From Hexactinellida sp. DTS-2022 (lineage: Eukaryota; Porifera; Hexactinellida): a stretch of 64,000 nucleotides of DNA. The stretch spans positions 1,674,001 to 1,738,000 of the forward strand of contig JAPNXP010000005.1 in the NCBI GenBank assembly GCA_028753945.1. Direction: 5' to 3'. Position numbers and translations under genes: made by a program. Positions 15,807 to 27,816 of this stretch are shown piece by piece; the first letter of the stretch is position 1; the number at the start of each line of letters is the position of its first letter. A model generated the notes under the pieces. That model worked only from the letters and a program-made list of their open reading frames with translations, searched no databases and was not told the DNA's origin.

Positions 15807-16111
15807 AAGGCAGTGATTCCAATACTGGGCCACTATACTATAGTATAGTCGGCACAGTAATAATAAAGGCAGTGATTCTAATACTGGGCCACTATACTAT
15901 AGTATAGTCGGCACAGTAATAATAAAGGCAGTGATTCCAATACTGGGCCACTATACTATAGTATAGTCGGCACAGTAATAAATAATAATAATATTATTAA
16001 AGGCAGTAAGATTAGAACTGGGCCACTATACTATAGTATAGTCGGCACAGTATTAATAAAGGCAGTGATTCCAATACTGGGCCACTATACTATAGTATAG
16101 TCGGCACAGTA
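15807..16111 (+). repeat. Palindromic sub-repeat cluster, five copies
   Basis: Five copies starting near 15807, 15864, 15922, 16000 and 16056, just before the last, diverged hairpin of the array. Copy number differs from unit to unit, as expected for slippage or unequal exchange. Confidence 0.92.
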
Positions 16112-16556
16112 AAAATCCAAAATTGTAGCTGTGCCGACGCATTCCCTTTGTAGGTACTATCATTTGGTGGCTACTGGCAGGTTAATGGATAGTGCCTCCA
16201 AAGGAAAAGCTGTGAGCACTGCAGCAATTTGGGATTTTTCGCCATGTGATATTCAAGTTTCAGTAGAATATAATAGGTGATGAGTCAGCATATTTTATGT
16301 GAGTGTTGGGTATTCACCCACACCCAACACCAACCAACCCATTCAAAGTATATAATTCACAAAATTGTAAAAACACATTTATTTTACGATGTCATCATCA
16401 CCTCAAGGTGTCAAGACCCATTTATAGTGGTGTTACGTGGCATAAGGATCAATTGATTAATTGGAAGTTGGTTCCTATCTTGTATCATCCCTGAGATTAA
16501 TGAAATTTTCCTAAATAGTATAAATATTTAATTAATTTATCAATAATGTAATTAAG

Positions 16557-16655
16557 GTCATGGAAATTAACGCTCCATGAAATTATCACGAAGGAAATTA
16601 ACGCGATTTGGAGAAATTCGCGTTAATTTCATGGCGCGTTAATTTCCTATAATAA
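16557..16655. mobile_element. Small palindromic MITE-like repeat
   Basis: Alternating blocks GGAAATTAACGC and CCATGAAATTA recur in both orientations, so most of the segment folds on itself. It lies directly at the end of the satellite array. No target duplication was identified. Confidence 0.5.
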
Positions 16656-16737
16656 GGTATAACAATTCAGAAAAGTAGTAGGAAAATGAAGAGACTGGTG
16701 TAACGTCCCTGTTGGCCTTGTATGAGTTGTATTGGTA

Positions 16738-16859
16738 TCCAAATGGGGATCCCCATGGGAATTCCCATTTGGGGATCCATATGGAAATCCCCATATTGAA
16801 TTCCCATGGGGATCCCCATGGGCGAAAATCTGATTCCCATTCCCATCCCACGGCAACCC
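16738..16859. mobile_element. Fragment of a hAT-type MITE with GGGGATCC repeats
   Basis: Short repeats of GGGGATCCCCATGGG and GGGAATTCCC lead to GGCAACCCTG, which is the complement of the CAGGGTTGCC hAT-type end seen at 32062, 38728 and 54623. I do not find the matching left end, so the boundaries are approximate. The open frames here only translate the simple repeat. Confidence 0.5.
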
Positions 16860-17110
16860 TGTCTAAGACAAAGGACACACTCTAAAATAGCCATAATTAG
16901 CTAGTAACAAAATCAGAACCTATAACAAGCATTATTACCCAACGATTGCATATTTTATCAATAAGCACTCACAAATTAGAATATTTGCTCAGATAATTAT
17001 TAACTATGTCATCATCAAATAATGTGATAATGATAATGAGATGCCGCCCACGGCCCACCCACATCCTCTGATAGAATTCGTGTGGAGCTGAAACATTAAC
17101 AGTGGCCTAA

Positions 17111-17190
17111 CTAGCGCGCTTCGCTTGCTAGGTCGCTTCGCGGCAGAACACAACCACACACCAACCGCTTTGCGGTTGGTATGTGATTTA
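17111..17190 (-). mobile_element. Helitron-like 3' terminus
   Basis: On the minus strand this reads GC-rich hairpins followed by GCGCGCTAG and then a host T. That fits the Helitron 3' rule (hairpin, CTRR, insertion between A and T). A second stem, ACCAACCGCTTTGCGGTTGG, lies at 17162. The matching 5' TC end was not located to the right, so only the terminus is called. Confidence 0.5.
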
Positions 17191-18035
17191 TATACTCCTA
17201 ATACTGATTACAAAGCGTAAATAGGCCTAAATAGTCAAATTAAACAATGTGAAATTCACTGATTACGTCATCATGCGATAAGCATATTGACAATCTGGTC
17301 AAACCAACGTACCCGCATCCTTAATGTACATGTTCTATTAAATTTTCAGATTTTTATCTCTTAGAGGGTGGGAATTAGTGCGGTTAAATGCTTGACACAC
17401 AAACTATTCGTTTTAGCTATTATTTATTTTTTAAAAGTTTCAGGGAATACCGTTAACGATATGAATAATGTATTTTAGTTGTCACCTACTCACTTACAAC
17501 AAATATAACTGAGTTCTGCTGATACGTTTCTAGAGTACCTACTACCCGAATGAAACTACATACATTATATTTACTTGGGAATATAAATTGGTACGTCTTA
17601 TCCGAGTACGTATTAACCGAATCATTATAATGGATCAGATAGGAGGAAAAATCGGTAATTAGTGAACAGTAAGTAATATCCGAGAGTATGTCTTAAAATT
17701 TATCGACAAATGTCAGGTGCTCAGTATACTATATCTGTCATCCAAATTCTTGAAAGTGGCGCAGGGTAAATCATTCTTCAATCGAAAGTAATTTCAGAAT
17801 ATACTGCTAGAGAAATGTCACTTAAAGACTTATTAAGACATTTACCTCGGCAGAAGTATCGGTTTAAATTACTCCTTAAGATTTCTCGTCGCTGTTGCAC
17901 ATTTCTAATCCACTTCCTGAAGTAGATGAACTACTCTCCCAGCATTGGCATTTGTAGCTGGATACGCTGTCCAAATCTAGCAAATTAACGAGATAGGTGT
18001 GGGAAATGCTTTGCTAGTTTAACCAAACAGAGATA
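17191..18035. other. Intergenic, nothing recognised
   Basis: AT-rich sequence without a long open frame, obvious repeat or RNA gene that I can support. Confidence 0.6.
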
Positions 18036-18296
18036 CCGTATTGCCTTGAATAGTAGCCGGGGCGATTATTGATTTCAAGCCCCATTTAGGCCCAAGAAAA
18101 TGTTATGATTTTCGAGAATGGCGAATATTTGTGAATATAATCATTTGAGAGAGTCAATAATTGTAGGGAGGCGATTATTTGATATCAACGGTTATTCTAG
18201 GCGGTGTCAAAAAATAATTAGGTCCTATTTTGGGGGGGGGCGATTATTCAAGGGGGGCGATTATTCGAAGGGGGGCTACTATTCAAGGAAATACGG
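18036..18296. mobile_element. MITE with TA target duplication and CCGTATT ends
   Basis: Inverted ends CCGTATTGCCTTGAATAGTA and TACTATTCAAGGAAATACGG are flanked by TA on both sides (18034-18035 and 18297-18298). The interior repeats GGGCGATTATT and has G runs. A 120-codon open frame starting at 18118 runs out of the MITE into flanking DNA and is not considered a gene. Confidence 0.7.
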
Positions 18297-18298
18297 TA

Positions 18299-19406
18299 TT
18301 CACTTTGAAAATCAAGAAAGTGAGAACCTACTCATTCAAATAATAATTCGAGGAGAAATAAAGTTTCCAGCAAAGGAAGTTCTAGAATCGTGCATTCTCC
18401 TTTGGAAAATCTATACTTTAATTGGACTTCAACTGATACTGTTCAATATATTTATTTCATCATCTTTGACAGAATTTTAGACAAATAAATGCGACACCTG
18501 TCTCAAGGTATTAAAATGGGATATATTGAAGAAATTACTTTCTACCATCTCTAATTGTATTTTGACAAATAAAGTTCGCAATTTAAATTGACCCATTTAC
18601 TGATTCTTCAAAAATAACTTCTAATATTGAGGACAACAGGAAATTGAAGAACTTTCAATCTTAAATAATGGTATTGTTACAGCATGTGATTAAATACATA
18701 TATTATCTGTTTATTATCGGATTTAATGATGAATACTCATCTGAATCAAAATTACTCATTATCTAATTACTATACTTGGTCCAAAGTAGCTGTAAGTCCT
18801 GTATGACGAAGTTTCTGATTATATTATTCAAATAATTTTTCAGAGTTCCCTTCTTCATCAAGGGTTCTCTGGATCGATAGATTTTGTTTAGTCAAATGAA
18901 GAATAATATCAACGATGTAATGCGATGTAGAACATTGATCCATTTCTTTCCTACAGCATCTATTTCCTTCAAAAGATTCCGGTCTAAATTTGACCCATTC
19001 TAAGGTCCTAATTACCATTTCTTTCCACATCAAATGCTAAGTGGTGTTCCCTGATTCTTTCATCGTCCACTACTTTAGGGTTTATAATCCACCAGGTTAA
19101 AACCCTTTAATTGCAAAATCACTTGTGTTTGATCACATAATTGAGTTCCAGATAACAATCTACAACGGAAACAGTAGAGACGTCCAATAAATTTGGAATA
19201 CAACATCCATGATCAAAGTACCTTCCCTCCCTTTTCCAGCTTGCGGTAAGATCCTTGCTTAAAGTTCTGACTTTTTCCTTGGGATTGGCATCTATTTCTT
19301 CTATAGAATTGAATCTTTGTTTCGAAAGTCAAGGTCCACGCGACACGAGTTCAATTCGAATTGCATCAAGGTAATGCACGAGTGTGAAGTTAGCAAAAGA
19401 TTCAAA
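18299..19406. other. Intergenic, nothing recognised
   Basis: No coding, RNA or repeat feature is supported. A minus-strand 69-codon frame at 18824-19033 has no recognisable motif. Confidence 0.55.
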
Positions 19407-19942
19407 CGAACACACTTCAAACGCCAATTTAACCCACTTATACATGCTCAATTGACTTGATCTTTGTTTTGCTTGAAAGAGGGGATAAAGTGGATTAAGA
19501 ATATCCCATATTTTACATAAAAAGGTGTGAAATTTCTACCTAAAATTTTACATAATATTTCCGATCTTTTTCAAAAGGTTTCTCTAAACGAACACACTTC
19601 AAACGCCAATTTGACCCACTTATACATGCTCAATTGGCTTGATCTTTGTTTGCTTGAAAGAGGGGATAAAGTGGATTAGGAATATCCATATTTTACACAA
19701 AAGGTGTGAAATTTCTACCTAAAATTTTACATAATATTTCCGATTTTTTTCAAAAGGTTTCTCTAAACGAACACACTTCAAACGCCAATTTGACCCACTT
19801 ATACATGCTCAATTGGCTTGATCTTTGTTTGCTTGAAAGAGGGGATAAAGTGGATTAGGAATATCCATATTTTACACAAAAGGTGTGAAATTTCTACCTC
19901 TAATTTTACATAAAATTTCCGATTTTTTTCAAAAGGTTTTTT
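19407..19942. repeat. Tandem repeat, three copies of about 180 bp
   Basis: CGAACACACTTCAAACGCC recurs at about 19407, 19589 and 19768 (periods 182 and 179 bp). Copies two and three are almost identical; copy one carries a few extra bases. Unrelated to the hairpin satellite. It may be the internal minisatellite of a Helitron, but no ends were found. Confidence 0.88.
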
Positions 19943-20192
19943 AGAAAATTGTCAATTTTTGGTTTGAGCCTACAAGTTTATGTAACAGTGAATTATACGT
20001 AGATCTCAAAATGTCATGAAGTGATCAGTATTTCCAACTACCTCTGATAATTTAAAGTTCTACATTATTTGACTTTTCCGTAAAGTTCGATAGTCAATTG
20101 TTGATTAATTAATTCTTCATCACTATTAGATGAATGAATGTGTTAATAATTTAAGCATTGTTTATATAACGTTGACGTAAAGACATGATGAT

Positions 20193-20313
20193 CAGGGTTA
20201 GTCGATTACTTTTCATGTGATTATGATTACGATTACGATTAGGAAATAGCTAAATGTAAATGAGTGATCGATTAAAATTGATGAAGATTGTAATCGTAAT
20301 CGGCCCAACCTTG
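20193..20313. mobile_element. Small hAT-type MITE
   Basis: Ends CAGGGTTAGTCGATTAC and GTAATCGGCCCAACCTTG form imperfect inverted repeats. The 8-bp duplication ATGATGAT flanks both sides (20185-20192, 20314-20321). An 8-bp duplication with CAGGG-type ends is the hAT signature. The interior is GATTAC-like simple sequence. Confidence 0.8.
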
Positions 20314-20368
20314 ATGATGATCCATGAGTGCAATTTGTTCACTTCAGTTTTTGATAGATGTGTATTAT

Positions 20369-22313
20369 TACTGTGCTGACTATACTATAGTATAGTGGCC
20401 CAGTATTGGTCTTAGTGCTTTGGTTAGTTGTTATTACTGTGCCGACTATACTATAGTATAGTGGCCCAGTACTAATCTTAGTGCTTTGGTATATTATTAT
20501 TACTGTGCCGACTATACTATAGTATAGTGGCCCAGTTCTAATCTTACTGCCTTGGTTATTACTGTGCCGACTATACTATAGTATATAGTGGCCCAGTATT
20601 GGTCTTAGTGCTTTGGTATATTATTATTATCCTTCCGTATCTTCTCCACAGAACAGAGTTTTATTTACCAAGAGGCCAAATTTTCAGGATATGTGTCTCA
20701 TGGGTTACAGATGTGCACCTGGGGTCACGATTTTTGATTATATTTTTTTGGACACATTTTTGCACCTGTTTAATGTTAGAAAAGGAACAATAAATGGTGC
20801 CCAAATATTTAATTTATTTGCATTCGATAGAGAATTAAATTCTACACCTTTTCACAGTGCACGAATGTTTAAATTGGGTTTCGTTTGTGCCACATATTAG
20901 TTGCAAATTCCCTTTGTTTACTAACACATCAATTCAAATGAAAGTGTTAACTCTAATTCTATTGTTTCAACTCGTTATTATTATATTGATTCAACTTGTG
21001 AGATCGAGTAGGCTTCTATTTTCTAATTGAAAACTAAGATTATATATTTCATAACAACGACAGATTATGTGATTATATTTATTTCTGCTTAGAATATTCT
21101 TGCACAATGGATACATGACATATTTAATTCTAATTAATTCGCTCTGTGTTTAACTTATAGAGACGGTTCCGATTAGATTATTGGGGTCATCGAGTGCGCT
21201 GAATTAAAATATGATAGTGAAATTAAATTTTAATTAATAATAATTGCAAATAATTGAACTTAATATATTTTGATGTACATAATATTGGTGTTAAATTATT
21301 AATAGATTAATTAAATATTTATACTAATTATCTAAATTTCATTAATCTCAGAGACGATACTAGATCGAAACAAACTTCCAATTTATCAATTGATCCTTAT
21401 GCCACATAACACCTCTACAAATGGGTCTTGACACCTTGAAGTGATGATGACATCGTAAAAAAATGTGTTTTCACAATTTTGTGAATTATATAATTCAAAT
21501 GGGTCGGTTGGTTTTGGGAGATTACCCAACACGCACATAAAAAATGCTAACTCATCATCTATTACATTGACTGAAAACTTGAATAACTCTGAAATTAAGT
21601 GAGCTACAACGAAACTTCCACCACTCTAAGGGTCGATGCCTTCTGTAACACCTTTTTGAAATAATTTAACACCTTCATAGTGATGATGACATGGCGAAAA
21701 AAATCCTAAATTGCAGCCTGTGCCGACAGCATGTTCCTTTGGAGGCACTATCAATAAACAACCACAAAAATATAGTGCCACCAAAGGAACATGCGTCGGC
21801 ACAGGCTGCAATTTTGGATTTTATTATTATTTCTCCGTAGACGGTACCCTGCCCTCCCCTTTATACATTAAGGGCTAAAACTTGGCATGTAGGTGCGGAG
21901 TGACCGTCTAATTTGCACCTGAGGTTACGATTTCCGTTCAAAATTTCTTAACACCTATTTAATCTAATTAAACCTCATAACATTAAATAATATATAGTGA
22001 GCTTGATAAAATTTGCATATTTGGATAGAGAATTAAATTCTACACCTTTTCACAGTGTACGAATTTTCAAATTGGGCTTAGTTTGTGCCACAATTGAGTT
22101 GAAAATTTCTTTTGTTAACTCACACTTCAATTTCAGTAAACTGTTAAATCTAATTCTATTGTTTCAACTTGTAGCAATTATATTGATTCACCTTGTTAAA
22201 TCTTACTCTATTGATTCAACTCGCGATAATTATATTGATTCAACTTATAAATTCCAGCTGGCTTCTATTTAATTGTAGTATTACTATACAATGGATTAAA
22301 TAAAATAAAATAA
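20369..22313 (-). repeat. Satellite units, reverse orientation, left part
   Basis: Same satellite as 1-16556 on the opposite strand. It contains four palindromic sub-repeats (20371-20619), reversed landmarks near 20717 and 21926, and a long hairpin near 21700-21823. The block resumes at 31743, the break being the Tigger insertion. The terminal piece near 20640-20720 matches the variant unit at 1181-1270. Confidence 0.9.
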
Positions 22314-22658
22314 TACAGGTAAACCTCCCAAAGCGGCACCTCCGAGTAGCGGCAACTCTCCGAGAAGCGGCATCATCCCATTCCACCGATTGATTTTCCT
22401 ATACTAATAGTACTTCCTGAATCTCTCTGTAACGGCACCTCCGAGTAACGGTAACCTCTGACATACGGCAGTTAAGTGAACTCCCGATTGAAATTTTTAA
22501 TACAAAATTACCTCCGAGATACGGCACCAATCAGATGTATATGTAACAATCACTCATATACATGCCATTCTTTAAGAACGTTTCAAATAAGAAGTTAAAA
22601 TATATATACATATTTATAACATATCGTCTATATTACATGATTTTAGGAAATTAGGTTA

Positions 22659-23054
22659 TTAGAGGAGTCCGTCTGAAGAAAGGGCATCCACAATTTCCTT
22701 CATTTTATCTATGTAAATCTTGGGTCCATACAGATAATAGACACACGAAATCTCTAGGCCAAAACCTGCTCCTCGGTTTATTGGTTTAGATTTAACCTCA
22801 GCAAAGGCTTTGTTTATGTCTCTCTTCAAAAATTGTGAAATTCTTGGTGCTAGATTATAAGGGACATGGCCTACAACCAGGCCATCTTTCATAACTGATA
22901 CTGCATACTTATCTTTAATATTGTCTGGCTCCCGGATTAAGTTAAAACGTTCTCCTTCCTCTGGAGTCCAAATATCCATATAAGCATGGTAACCTCTCAC
23001 AAATGATTTGATTTCTAAAATTTCCAACTTAACAGCACATGAACTTGTTGCCAT
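22659..23054 (-). CDS. HIRAN-domain protein carried by the Tigger element
   Basis: An unbroken 131-codon frame starting MATSSCAVKLEILEIKSF. Residues about 15-115 look like a HIRAN domain: an RGYHAY motif near 20, WTPEEGE, a REPDN-x-KDKYAVSV stretch, VVGHVPYNLA, and GLEISCVYYLYG near the end. HIRAN domains bind DNA ends or damaged and stalled DNA in helicases such as HLTF; here the domain stands alone. The gene is divergent from the transposase and lies inside the Tigger terminal repeats, so it is probably a passenger mobilised with the element. It keeps its full frame although the transposase has a stop. No signal peptide or membrane segment is visible. The family call rests on motif recognition. 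Confidence 0.75.
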   Translation of the reverse strand: MATSSCAVKLEILEIKSFVRGYHAYMDIWTPEEGERFNLIREPDNIKDKYAVSVMKDGLVVGHVPYNLAPRISQFLKRDINKAFAEVKSKPINRGAGFGLEISCVYYLYGPKIYIDKMKEIVDALSSDGLL

Positions 23055-24368
23055 AGCTAAACTGTTTTAGCAAGAATAATGTTTTCAATATTAGACTCAA
23101 AGATAGTATTGTATCCATACTCATGATTTCGTTTTCTTGTAGTATAAGAATTGCTATGAATTACTATAGAAGACACGTATTATACTGGCAACATTGTAAT
23201 ATCCCTTTTTAGGGAATACTTGTTACATGACCATGAGATTCCTAACAATCATGTCATTCTTGTAACGTTTGATTACTATACAAGCATGTTGACTTGAATA
23301 ATTTATTGAAATTTGTCTTACCAAACAGCATTTTTTACTCTTGAATGGCATCAACCTCACTCCAAAAGAAGAAATATTTAACGTTACAAATGAGAGTAGA
23401 TGTAATCAAGACACATGAAAACAATCCTGGAATTAAAATAGCAGCCTTAGGGAAGATTTTCGGATGTGGAAAAACACAAATATCTAAAATACTGAGGAGT
23501 AAGGATTCTATCATGTCTTTGTATCTCAAAAATGTTTCAGGAAGCCGAGTGTTCACTGGGAAGATTGAGCGCATATCAAAATATACTGAAATTAATAGGT
23601 TGTTATATGAATGGTACACTCTTGCATGCTCGAAAAAGATTTACCCAGGGGGCCCACAACTGATTGAAATGGGAATGCAGATCGCTACACGCCTCGGGGA
23701 GCATCATTTTAAAGCGAGCAATGGCTGGTTGGAGAAATGGAAAAAACGATATAACATGAAATAATTAAAAGTCTGTGGAGAATCTGGTGATGTAGCTGGA
23801 ACGACGATTGACTCTTGGAAGGAGAGGTTACCAGAGATTGTGCATGGCTATAGAAAACAAGATATCTGGAATCTAGATGAAACTGGTTTATTTTGGCAGG
23901 CTTTGCCTGATCGTGGATTCATAGAGAAAGGAAAACGATGTCCAGGAGGGAAAAAATGCAAACAGAGACTGACAGTGACTCTTATAGTCACAGCTACTGG
24001 TGAAAAAGAGGTACAATTGCACAATCTTACACCCCCCTACTTTTTCAAAGATGGTCAAAATCACTGTATGCCACGTGATAGAACCCGTCGAGACATGAAG
24101 ATTGAGCTAAAGATCACTAAAATCGGTTAAGAAATAAAAAAGTTAAAATTTTTTAGCTCATAAGCCAAACTCTATGGGAAAAATTGAAATCATCACTGAA
24201 GCCAAATATACTATAAAATAGTATTGTAGTAGCATAGTTATGTGCATACAAGCCAATTTACATGTCTAACACTTCACTTCGTTATTACGGTGTCAGATTC
24301 ATTTTATCAGATTCCTATTCTAAATTTCAAATCTCCAGTTTCATATTTATTCTACTAAATGCTAAGCT

Positions 24369-24541
24369 ACATTTAAGGTTAAGGCTGAATTCGGTAACCG
24401 TTGCTGACATCGGTTAACGGTTAGAGATTTTATTAAGCAGTTAGCCGGTCTGTTGAATAACAGCAGAGTTATTGGGAAATTAATGTATAAAGTATTAAAA
24501 AATTTTGACTCAGATCGGTTAGCCAACCCCACCCTTGCGTA
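24369..24541. mobile_element. Small insertion in the left TIR
   Basis: Comparison with the right arm (29036-29230) shows about 170 extra bases here, starting AAGGTTAAGGCTG and ending CCCACCCTTGCG, with TACA repeated at both junctions. Ends are weakly inverted (AAGG/CCTT). Family unknown. Confidence 0.55.
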
Positions 24542-24930
24542 CATTATTCATTATTTCAACTGTTATTAGATTATTATTTAATTATTCGTCTGTATAATAA
24601 TTAAAACCTATAACTTGAGACGTGTACCGCCATGCTGTAGCTAGCTACGACGATACGTTTAATTTAGGCATACCAAGTTTAAATTGCTTCCTCTGCCCTT
24701 CATTATGTACCTGATCAACTGAAAAGTACTATCTGGTCAACCGAATATATCTGGTTGCCAACCAAATCCCAAATGCTGATATTCTGCATCAACCCGAATA
24801 TTGTACTAATTGGTTTCAACATTGCTTATTAGCAACATTTCTCATTATCAACTAATTTTCAGACATGATCTATTTTAGAAAGTTCTCTTAGTAACAACAA
24901 ATTTACAAATTTATTGAAACTCGATTGAAT

Positions 24931-25123
24931 CAGGGTTTTATCCAGGAGCGCGCCATACGCCTAGAGGCGTATAAATTGGGCTATGATTGCGTTTAGGAGC
25001 GCGAAAACTGCCGAAACTCCCCATAGAGTAATACAAAACTAACCTTTTAGGCGTACATAATTCATACTTTAGTGACCTTAGGGCAATTAGGAGCGTTCAA
25101 TTTGAGTCCTGTATAATACCCTG
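24931..25123. mobile_element. hAT-type MITE
   Basis: Starts CAGGGTTTTATCC and ends TAATACCCTG, with a perfect 8-bp duplication GATTGAAT on both sides (24923-24930, 25124-25131). Internal GGAGCGC motifs recur. Non-coding. Confidence 0.85.
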
Positions 25124-25131
25124 GATTGAAT

Positions 25132-26720
25132 GTATATTTATTTAAATGTGCTTATCCATTAACTTCAGAAAAGATTTGAAGGAAATTTGGATCCAAAAAT
25201 GTCAAATATGAGAGCACCGTATTTCCGAATTTCGATTGTACCCCTATTTTGAATAGACTGAGTTCGAAAGAATCAAATATATACTAGTTGCTTAATGCCT
25301 GTTTTATAACACATGCTATTATTATACTGTTTTACCAAATGACCACCTACAATAGTAATCTTGGAGATAAATTTGTCAACATTAATAATATTTTATTAAT
25401 AAGCCCCTTCCAGATTACTGCAATATTCTTACATGTGTTGAAATTCCTATCAATAAATACTAGAATGGAAATAAAATCAGAATCCTATGCGCCTTTGTAT
25501 CATTTCAAGCAGAGTTGTCTGTTACCCCCAAAGAGGTATCCACATATTAGTTTGTCTAGAAATACTTAGATAATATGAGAAGCGTTGGCGGATTTTAGAA
25601 ATTCCAGAAGGTTCACATTAATTAATTAAAACTTCTTCACAACTTCTTCATATCAAATAACATCATCTACATGAATTACATCATTAATAAACAATTCTAA
25701 AACATCTCAATCAGGGTTTTAAATCAAACCAATTATTTCAAATGATTTGATTTTGGGAAAAATGATTTATTTACAGCCATGCAACTGATACATTTATTTT
25801 TATTTCATACAGAGTAAACAAACTTCATGAGTGTATATGGAGTTGCTTTTAACTACTCAGAGGATAATTTAAAAAATAAATCGTATATGTTTACCGACCA
25901 TTATTTCTGCAAACTTCTTGAGCCTAAAATGATTCTAATCTGTTGTGAATTTATTTCTTAAATTAATAAATCCTGCTTAATGCTTAATAGTAAATATTAA
26001 TGAGTGTACTATCGCGAAACGACAGACTCCGAAGAGCTTTTACCAAATTAACTACAATTGAACATAAATTTTCACAAATTAAAAGCTTTTATCACGATTC
26101 TTGATTCCTAAAAATTGTTTAAATTTCTTAACCAATTATTTAAGAGATTCTTTGATACATGAATCATTAGGTTGGAGTACTTCTTAGGGAAATCAATTAG
26201 GATTGGCATTAGTGATTTACCTGAAGGAATTGTAATAATTCATAAAAATGAATAATGTTCAAAATTTGGAGCGCCGCGCCGACTCCTGCTCCCCAAATAC
26301 AAAGTAGGTTCCTCCTGAAATTCGAAGTACGTTATTATAATAATGTTCTGTTTTGTGTTATTATGAAACAGAATTATACATAGTATACGTATTTGCAATC
26401 ATTTCAATGGTTTTTATGCAGTAATGAATGATTATAATTTAATTCAATAAGAAACCCTCAATCCAATTGGAAGCACTCTAAATTAGTCAATTGTAGTTCA
26501 TACTAACTTTTTAAAATTACAATTGGAATGATAATTGTTAAGCAATGGTTGGTTTCATAAAAGTTTCATACAAACCACAAGTAGTAAAGACCTTAGATAC
26601 CTTAAATTCCAAAATGGCATACAAATCACCACTTATATTAATATAAAAGAGTTTCAGAGAAGACAATTCTAAAATTTCACATTTACATACCACACGTAAT
26701 TATTCTTTCATTGATCATTG
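25132..26720. other. Interior of the 6.6-kb element, nothing recognised
   Basis: AT-rich sequence. A 93-codon frame at 25288 has no recognisable motif and no support as a gene. Confidence 0.5.
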
Positions 26721-27665
26721 ATGGCAATTGCTCCTTCATTCCAACCTTTGATGGTTCCTACAATCTTCCCTACTGATAATGAAATGACATTATAGCAACT
26801 TTTTCGTGCTGTTACTATTGATGAAAATACCTGTATCACGTGGTTGCAGACTAATGGACTTTTAGCTAGAGGGATGCTATGTAAATGCGGTAGCATGATG
26901 CGTCCTGGTGCATTTTCGGGTATATCAGAAGGAAAGGGGTAGAGATGTCCGGAAAAAAACTGTAAAAAGTTCGCATCACTGAGGATTGGTTCATTTTTCG
27001 AAGGTTCCAATGTACCATTACCCGAATTGGTAGAATTTCTCTATTTCTGGGCTGATAATCTGCAAACAACTGCATTTTTACACAAGAATCTTGGTTGGGG
27101 AGAACATACAATCACTGATTGGAAGAACTTTATTCGTGACTTGTGTGTTGAAGTATTTTTAACTAATCCCAAACCAATTGGCGGACCTGGACATATCGTT
27201 GAAATAGATGAATCAAAATTCGGTCACAGAAAATATTCCAGAGGTCGTTTACTTTCAGGTCAATGGGTATTTGGAGGAATTGATAGAGATACAAAGGAGG
27301 TTTTTATGATCCCTGTACTTAATCGGACAGCAGCAACTTTAGTCCCGATCATACAGCAGTATATTCTCCCTGGGACTACTATCTACTCTGATGAATGGGC
27401 CTCGTATAATTTAATTCCTGCTAGCACATTCCAACACTTAACCGTTAACCATAGCGTAAATTTTATAAATCCCAGCACTGGTGTACATACCCAAACTGTG
27501 GAAAGTACTTGGGGTCAAGCGAAAAAAAGGATGAGGAACTCCATGACTACAAATCCGGAACTATTGGACACCTATCTGGCCGAAATATGTTGGAGAAAAA
27601 AAAAAATAGAAGCTACTTTCTCCAATTTAATTAAAGAAATAAGGGATCAATACCCAGTAGTTTAA
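26721..27665 (+). pseudogene. Merlin (IS1016/ISXO2-like) transposase, two nonsense codons
   Basis: One frame runs from ATG 26721 to TAA 27665 with in-frame TAG at 26793-26795 and 26940-26942. The upstream part has a CKCG ... CPEKNC zinc-ribbon motif, split by the second TAG. After it the ISXO2-like core is uninterrupted for over 210 codons: VEIDESKFG, VFGGIDRDTKEVF, IYSDEWASY, VNHSVNF and TVESTWGQAKKR. In the 212-residue part from 27027, the catalytic residues would be Asp61, Asp112 and Glu149 (D-D36-E). Merlin transposases cut and paste with 8-9 bp duplications. I see no Merlin terminal repeats next to it. Its better-known partner in this window is the copy at 52539. Confidence 0.9.
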
Positions 27666-27816
27666 TTGTACTTCCTGTAATTTGGTAATTGTTAAATTAT
27701 ATTATTAAACAATTGATAATCCACGATGCAGTGGCTTCCATTTCCTAAATTGTTAATCGATTAGATAAAGTTCACCATACACGATTATAATTTGTTACCT
27801 ACAATCCAACGAATTA

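Larger units (their letters stand above)
77..16240 (+). repeat. Family of about 15 long hairpins, one per satellite unit
   Basis: Each hairpin has arms of about 50 bp beginning TCCAAAATTGCAGCCTGTGC and a loop of about 25-30 nt. Positions are near 77-190, 1301-1414, 2161-2275, 3883-3998, 4789-4901, 5628-5744, 6495-6609, 7924-8039, 9372-9484, 10218-10335, 11648-11761, 13107-13220, 14080-14194, 14946-15059 and 16115-16236. The 5' arm reads CGACGCATG and the 3' arm CGACAGCATG in complement, a one-base asymmetry kept in most copies. The 9372 copy has lost the first bases of its 5' arm, and the last copy is diverged. These could be MITEs amplified with the satellite or a structural part of the unit. 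Confidence 0.9.
1..16556 (+). repeat. Tandem satellite array, about 14 hairpin-bearing units, forward orientation
   Basis: The landmark ACCCCAGGTGCAAATTAGAC recurs near 2041, 3431, 4618, 5527, 6371, 7815, 9247, 10106, 11539, 12760, 13852, 14824 (one base changed) and 15686, with a variant at 1181. Spacing falls into two classes, about 850-900 and 1,390-1,445 bp; intermediate values come from added sub-repeats. Each unit has a conserved block with GACGCAGAATTTTATGG, the landmark, an ATA or A-rich tract and a 115-bp hairpin. It then has either a short body or a body with an extra 500-600 bp that looks like an internally duplicated relative of the short one. The array enters from the left window edge and ends near 16556. 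The open frames inside are satellite translations without coding character; none looks like a gene. What maintains the array is unknown. Confidence 0.93.

Noticed and set aside
83..15907. Dozens of 60-108 codon frames sharing MQIRRS or CSFGGT segments
   Set aside because: They are translations of the satellite landmark and hairpin in several frames and on both strands, without any frame preference or start context.
1..16556. CRISPR array
   Set aside because: Repeats are long, have no unique spacers, and the context is eukaryotic transposons.
16647..16894. Minus-strand frames with repeated MGIPMG-type segments
   Set aside because: Translate the GGGGATCC-type simple repeat of a hAT MITE.
18118..18480. 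120-codon open frame
   Set aside because: Begins inside a TA MITE and runs into unrelated flank; no motif and composed partly of G-run translation.
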